DNA from: Bacteroidales bacterium UBA1769
GTDB taxonomy: Bacteria > Bacteroidota > Bacteroidia > Bacteroidales > UBA932
Direction of reading: 5' to 3'
Assembly (NCBI GenBank): GCA_002314725.1
Contig: DCGV01000098.1
Coordinates: 1 to 10,131 of the forward strand
Length of the DNA: 10,131 nucleotides
The position numbers and the translations under genes are program-made. The notes below the pieces were generated by a model. That model ran no database searches and was not told the origin of the DNA. It saw nothing but the letters and a program-made list of their open reading frames with translations. Position 1 is the first letter of the stretch. Every line of letters begins with the position of its first letter. This document shows, piece by piece, positions 6,559-10,131 of this stretch.

Positions 6559-9500
6559 TTATTACGGTAAATTTTGCGAAAGCGAATACGAGAGTTCTTT
6601 CATTGCATACCTTGAGAAAGAGGGGTGGGAATATCTACCGGGTAAGGATATCTCGCGAGTAAAAGGCACTGACGTTTTGAATCTTGCCGACCTGAAGGAA
6701 TTCCTCGGTAAGACATGTTATGCCTTGTCGGATTCTGATATTCAGAGCATCGTTGACAAGGTATGCCTTGTTGGTGCTGAGAGTGAGTTCGCAATCCTGC
6801 ATAAAGTATATAACTGGATTGTTAACGGTCTTCTGTATACCCCGGAAGGACAATCGCAGGCAATCCTCATACGCCTCATTGACTTTGAAACGCCTACGAA
6901 CAACCTTTTCAAAGTAGTAAACCAGTTCTCTGTCAACTACACCAACAACGGAGAGATAAAGGATCGCCGTCCTGATGTTTTGTTGTATGTCAATGGCCTA
7001 CCTCTGTGTGTTATTGAGCTTAAGAATCCGGCTGACGAGTCTGCAACAATTGAGAAAGCATACGAGCAGATTTGTATCCGCTACTGGCGTGACATTCCAC
7101 ATCTACTTCATTATTGCCCACTTGCGTGTATTAGTGATGGCGTAAAGACTCAGCTTGGAACAGTACGCACTCCTTATGAACATTTCTACTCTTGGCGTAG
7201 GGTGGAGAATGATTCTCCAATTTCAACCAGCGCTCTGGAAGACACGAAGTACATGATACAGGGAGTTTATCGGCCTGCTCGTTTCCTTGAAATCTTTCGC
7301 GACTATGTGTACTTCCAGGATGTAAACTTTGACAATGAGGAGGCGGAGATAGTGTGTCGTTACCCTCAGTTCTTTGCAACCAGGCTCTTGCGCGAGAGTA
7401 TCAAAAAATCAGTGAGAGAAAAAACAGGTAAAGGTGGCGTGTATTTCGGCGCAACCGGTTGCGGAAAAACATATACAATGGCATTTCTTGCACGCCAGCT
7501 TTCCATGCGCTGCGGTGCTGAACTCGGTTCTCCAACTATCCTCATGATTGTGGATAGAGATGACCTGCAGAAACAAGGAATGAAACTATTCGAGAAGAGT
7601 AAGGAATTTCTTTCTCTCGGAGAAGTCTATAAGGTTCGGAGTCGTCGCCAGCTAAGACAAGAGCTGTCAGCACGTGAGAGTGGTGGGTTCTATGTTTGTA
7701 CTATCCAGAAGTTCTGCGACCGAAAGGACGATCCGATTGGATTGATTAATGAACGCAGCAATATCATTTGCTTCTCTGATGAGGCTCATCGAACACAACT
7801 CGAAAATGCCAAACAGATAAAGTTTAGCGAGGACTCCGACAAGAATATGATGGCTGTTATTTCTCGCCCTTATGCCACTGTTCTTCGTGAGGCGTTGCCG
7901 AATGCAACATTCGTAGGTTTTACCGGAACACCAATAGATGAAACATACCAGACCTTTGGCGAAGAGGTTGACCGTTACACTATGGATCAGGCTGTTGCTG
8001 ATGGCATCACTGTTCCTATCCATTACCACCCTCGAATCGCAAAAGTGTTGATGGATAGTCAGAAGATTAAAGAGATTGAGGCCTATTATAAGAAGTGTGC
8101 GGATGAAGGCGCCACTTCTGAAGATATTGAAGCAAGTAAGAAGGCCATGAGTAGCCTTGAGCTTATTCTTGGTGAGCCGAATCGTCTTGAAAGACTTGCA
8201 GATGATATTCACGACCACTATGTCAATGCCTGCGTCAATGATCCAGATAGGGTTCAGAAAGCAATGATTGTCTGCTCAAGCAGACCAATAGCATACTCGC
8301 TCCTTGAGAAATTCAAAGCAAAGTATCCTGAATGGTTCGAACTGAAGAAGACGCCGGATGGAGTCAATGCTACTACAGAGGAGCTTAAGAAACTCAAGGA
8401 AATGCCGACTATTGCTATGGTATCCAGTGTTGGTAGCAATGACCCCGAGGAAATGTACAATTATCTCGGAGGAGTCAAAAATGACGTGCGTAGTGACGAA
8501 CTGGATGCGTCCTTTAAACAGGAGAAGTCCAATTTCCGTATAGTCATCGTTGTGGATATGTGGATTACAGGCTTTGATGTTCCTTGCCTTACATATCTAT
8601 ACAATGATAAGCCTCTGCAGAAGCACGGCCTTATTCAGACTATAAGTCGTGTAAACCGCAAGTATCCTGGGAAGAATTATGGTTTGATTATTGACTATAT
8701 CGGTATCAGGACAAATATGCTCCAGGCTATGGGTAGATATAGTAGCGGTAATGGAAATGGGAATGGAGGTCAAAACACTGGTCCGTCAACAGACGATGTG
8801 GAGCAAGCAAAGAACGCCTTCCGAGAGATTCTTGAAATGATAAAAGGTCTCTTTGCTGGATATGACCTAAAGCCATTCATCGATCCTAACACTAATCCTA
8901 TCAAGAGGTACGAACTCCTCGCAAAAGCAGCGGAGTATGTATTCAAGTCTACTCTTGAGCTGAATTCTGTTACCGATGACGGCAAGTCTGTCAAGAAGAT
9001 ACCATTTAAGAACTACTTCCTTCAGTTGGTGAAGCGTATGCGTGCTGCATATGACATTTGCCAGCCCTCTGGTGTTCTTAATGATGAAGAATCTGCTCTT
9101 GCTCAGAGTTTCATGGCAATTGCCGGCTTCGTTCGCAAGATGAGTGGAACAACCGATATTGACGCCGAGACTATGAATCGTTATGTGGCCACGATGGTTG
9201 AGGAGGCGCTTAAATACAACAAGGTCGAAAGCGTGCTCCAGCAAGGTGACGAGGTAGATATTTTCGGGCCAGAATTCATTGATCGCCTTTCTGATATCAA
9301 GATGCCAGCGACAAAACTTGAAATGCTGGTGAAGATGCTTAAGAAGCAGATTCGAGACTACGGCAAGACTAATCAGGTTGCGGCGAAGAAATATCAAGAG
9401 ATGCTTGAGGAAACGATTAAACAATACCACAATCGACGAAAAAAATTGACTACAGAACAAGCTGGCGAAGCTCAGGAACGTGCTTCAGATGAAATTATTG

Positions 9501-9898
9501 CAAATGCAACGCAGCAGGCACTTGAGATTCTTCAGAGCATGAATGTGGATAGAGATAGTTTCCGTAAGATGGGCCTCACGTTTGAGGAAAAAGCATTCTA
9601 TGATATCCTTGTCAAGCTTCGTGATGATTACAATTTCGTTTATGGAGAAGATAAGACCATTGACGGAATTGTGGTTAATGACAAGTGTAAGAGCCTAGCT
9701 AAGAAAATCAAGGAAATTATTGACACAAAATCCAGCTTCGCAGACTGGCTGAACAATAGTATAGTACGAAATCAGTTGAAGTTCGACATAAAAATCTGTC
9801 TTATCAAGGGTGGGTATCCTCCACAATATAGTCCAGAGGTATTTAAGCAAGTCATGGAGCAGGTTGAGAACTACAAGAAAAATAGCAGCGACAACTAA
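6542..9898 (+). CDS. hsdR: Type I restriction endonuclease subunit HsdR
   Basis: HsdR is the ATP-driven motor and nuclease of the Type I complex. It pulls DNA past the bound M2S core and cuts at a distance when the site is unmethylated. The 1118 residues fit the family (about 1000-1200). The N-terminal nuclease domain has the PD-(D/E)xK residues D145 and E159-L-K161. The superfamily 2 helicase domains carry Walker A GATGCGKT at 303-310, DEAH at 413-416, GFTGTP at 459-464, WITGFDVP at 674-681 and motif VI QTISRVNR at 699-706. A short Gly-Asn linker at 736-743 leads to the C-terminal helical domain. That domain includes LTFEEKAFYD at 1012-1021 and GGYPP at 1090-1094, typical of HsdR tails. All key residues are present, so it should be active. 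The ATG sits inside the end of the DUF1524 gene, so it is the last gene of the operon and probably translationally coupled. Confidence 0.97.
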   Translation: MAKLSNYYGKFCESEYESSFIAYLEKEGWEYLPGKDISRVKGTDVLNLADLKEFLGKTCYALSDSDIQSIVDKVCLVGAESEFAILHKVYNWIVNGLLYTPEGQSQAILIRLIDFETPTNNLFKVVNQFSVNYTNNGEIKDRRPDVLLYVNGLPLCVIELKNPADESATIEKAYEQICIRYWRDIPHLLHYCPLACISDGVKTQLGTVRTPYEHFYSWRRVENDSPISTSALEDTKYMIQGVYRPARFLEIFRDYVYFQDVNFDNEEAEIVCRYPQFFATRLLRESIKKSVREKTGKGGVYFGATGCGKTYTMAFLARQLSMRCGAELGSPTILMIVDRDDLQKQGMKLFEKSKEFLSLGEVYKVRSRRQLRQELSARESGGFYVCTIQKFCDRKDDPIGLINERSNIICFSDEAHRTQLENAKQIKFSEDSDKNMMAVISRPYATVLREALPNATFVGFTGTPIDETYQTFGEEVDRYTMDQAVADGITVPIHYHPRIAKVLMDSQKIKEIEAYYKKCADEGATSEDIEASKKAMSSLELILGEPNRLERLADDIHDHYVNACVNDPDRVQKAMIVCSSRPIAYSLLEKFKAKYPEWFELKKTPDGVNATTEELKKLKEMPTIAMVSSVGSNDPEEMYNYLGGVKNDVRSDELDASFKQEKSNFRIVIVVDMWITGFDVPCLTYLYNDKPLQKHGLIQTISRVNRKYPGKNYGLIIDYIGIRTNMLQAMGRYSSGNGNGNGGQNTGPSTDDVEQAKNAFREILEMIKGLFAGYDLKPFIDPNTNPIKRYELLAKAAEYVFKSTLELNSVTDDGKSVKKIPFKNYFLQLVKRMRAAYDICQPSGVLNDEESALAQSFMAIAGFVRKMSGTTDIDAETMNRYVATMVEEALKYNKVESVLQQGDEVDIFGPEFIDRLSDIKMPATKLEMLVKMLKKQIRDYGKTNQVAAKKYQEMLEETIKQYHNRRKKLTTEQAGEAQERASDEIIANATQQALEILQSMNVDRDSFRKMGLTFEEKAFYDILVKLRDDYNFVYGEDKTIDGIVVNDKCKSLAKKIKEIIDTKSSFADWLNNSIVRNQLKFDIKICLIKGGYPPQYSPEVFKQVMEQVENYKKNSSDN

Positions 9899-9977
9899 TC
9901 TATTCTATAATAATCACAGCACCCTTTATCTAATTATCCCGCTGCCCTACTATGATGAATTTGGGTAAACAATTCCG

Positions 9978-9991
9978 GATTGACGTCAATC
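9978..9991. repeat. 14-base perfect palindrome
   Basis: GATTGACGTCAATC reads the same on both strands, centred between 9984 and 9985. It has no loop, so it is more likely a dimeric-protein binding site or chance than an RNA hairpin. It lies about 80 bases after the hsdR stop. No flanking copy is visible in the window. Confidence 0.5.
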
Positions 9992-10008
9992 GGTCGGCGT
10001 TGAAGTCA

Positions 10009-10030
10009 AGGCGGGAGTCTCGTCTCGCCT
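10009..10030. repeat. GC-rich hairpin, 8-base stem and 6-base loop
   Basis: AGGCGGGA at 10009-10016 pairs with TCTCGCCT at 10023-10030 around the loop GTCTCG. One position is a G-T wobble when read as plus-strand RNA. No T run follows on either strand, so it is not a standard intrinsic terminator, although Bacteroidota terminators can be atypical. It could still stabilise the 3' end of the operon message, or belong to the end of an adjoining mobile element. Confidence 0.35.
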
Positions 10031-10131
10031 GAGTCATATCCAATATGGTTATTGATTCACTTCTTCCATTGGCTCCTTCCAGACATCCGGGAGAAGATGC
10101 CGAATATGCGAAAGCGTCCGGCAGAGTACAT

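Larger units (their letters stand above)
9899..10131. other. downstream region with no confident gene, possibly the edge of another element
   Basis: After hsdR stops there is no clear intrinsic terminator: no strong stem followed by a T run. From about 9961 the DNA is roughly 50% GC (85 of 171 bases), somewhat above the operon. Short open frames occur. On the plus strand, ATG at 9952 gives 26 codons, and ATG at 10045 is open for 29 codons to the window end. On the minus strand, a frame is open from 10130 down to a TAG at 9930-9932, about 66 codons, and another short frame enters from the edge and stops within 30 codons. None has a recognisable motif. The raised GC, palindromes and open edge fit an insertion sequence or neighbouring gene border, but this is a guess. 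Confidence 0.3.

Noticed and set aside
8867..9460. A 197-codon minus-strand open frame inside hsdR
   Set aside because: It lies wholly opposite well-supported HsdR coding sequence, shows no recognisable motif, and is rich in residues typical of antisense reading. The same applies to the long minus-strand frames at 967-1539 (inside hsdM) and 7667-8218 (inside hsdR).
9952..10032. 26-codon plus-strand gene after hsdR
   Set aside because: It is too short, has no recognisable motif, and runs through the palindrome and hairpin. Nothing supports translation beyond the presence of an ATG and a stop.
1..10131. CRISPR array, tRNA or rRNA
   Set aside because: No evenly spaced short repeats and no tRNA-like or rRNA-like stretches were seen. 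Nearly all of the window is accounted for by the five protein genes.

Overview
The window holds a single plus-strand operon of five genes, about 9.7 kb long, that encodes a complete Type I restriction-modification system with two extra DUF262-family genes inserted between the specificity and restriction genes. The order is hsdM (172-1803), hsdS (1790-2944), a DUF262 protein (2957-4489), a DUF262 protein with a DUF1524/HNH-like C-terminus (4492-6558), and hsdR (6542-9898). Genes overlap by 14 and 17 bases or sit 2 and 12 bases apart, so there is no room for internal promoters or terminators. The operon is probably read as one message from a promoter upstream of hsdM.

The likely host is a member of the Bacteroidota, perhaps an order Bacteroidales gut or oral species. 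No start codon has a Shine-Dalgarno sequence in front of it. All five ATGs instead sit in an AT-rich context ending in AT. A candidate Bacteroides-type promoter (TTTG, then TAnnTTTR 21 bases later) lies just upstream of hsdM. Base composition is moderate, in the low-to-mid 40s percent GC by eye. This assignment is an inference from style, not from a marker gene.

HsdM and HsdS should form the DNA-adenine methyltransferase, and HsdR adds translocation and cleavage. The HsdS is unusual: its two target-recognition domains are about 77% identical in protein (91 of 118 aligned positions by eye). Ordinary HsdS proteins carry two unrelated domains and read an asymmetric bipartite site. This one is predicted to read an interrupted palindrome.

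The two central genes share the DGQQR and IPxYQR signatures of the DUF262 family, which includes GmrSD, BrxU and SspE. Those enzymes attack modified DNA or respond to DNA modification. The second protein also has an HNH-like C-terminal domain and the first does not. A reasonable hypothesis is layered defence: the Type I enzyme cuts unmethylated DNA, while the DUF262 pair deals with phages whose modified bases block Type I cleavage, or acts as an accessory or guard of the Type I complex.

Bases 1-171 hold the probable end of an upstream reading frame, two weak inverted repeats and the candidate promoter. Bases 9899-10131 hold no confident gene. They contain a 14-base perfect palindrome, a GC-rich hairpin and short open frames running off the right edge, and could be the border of another element.
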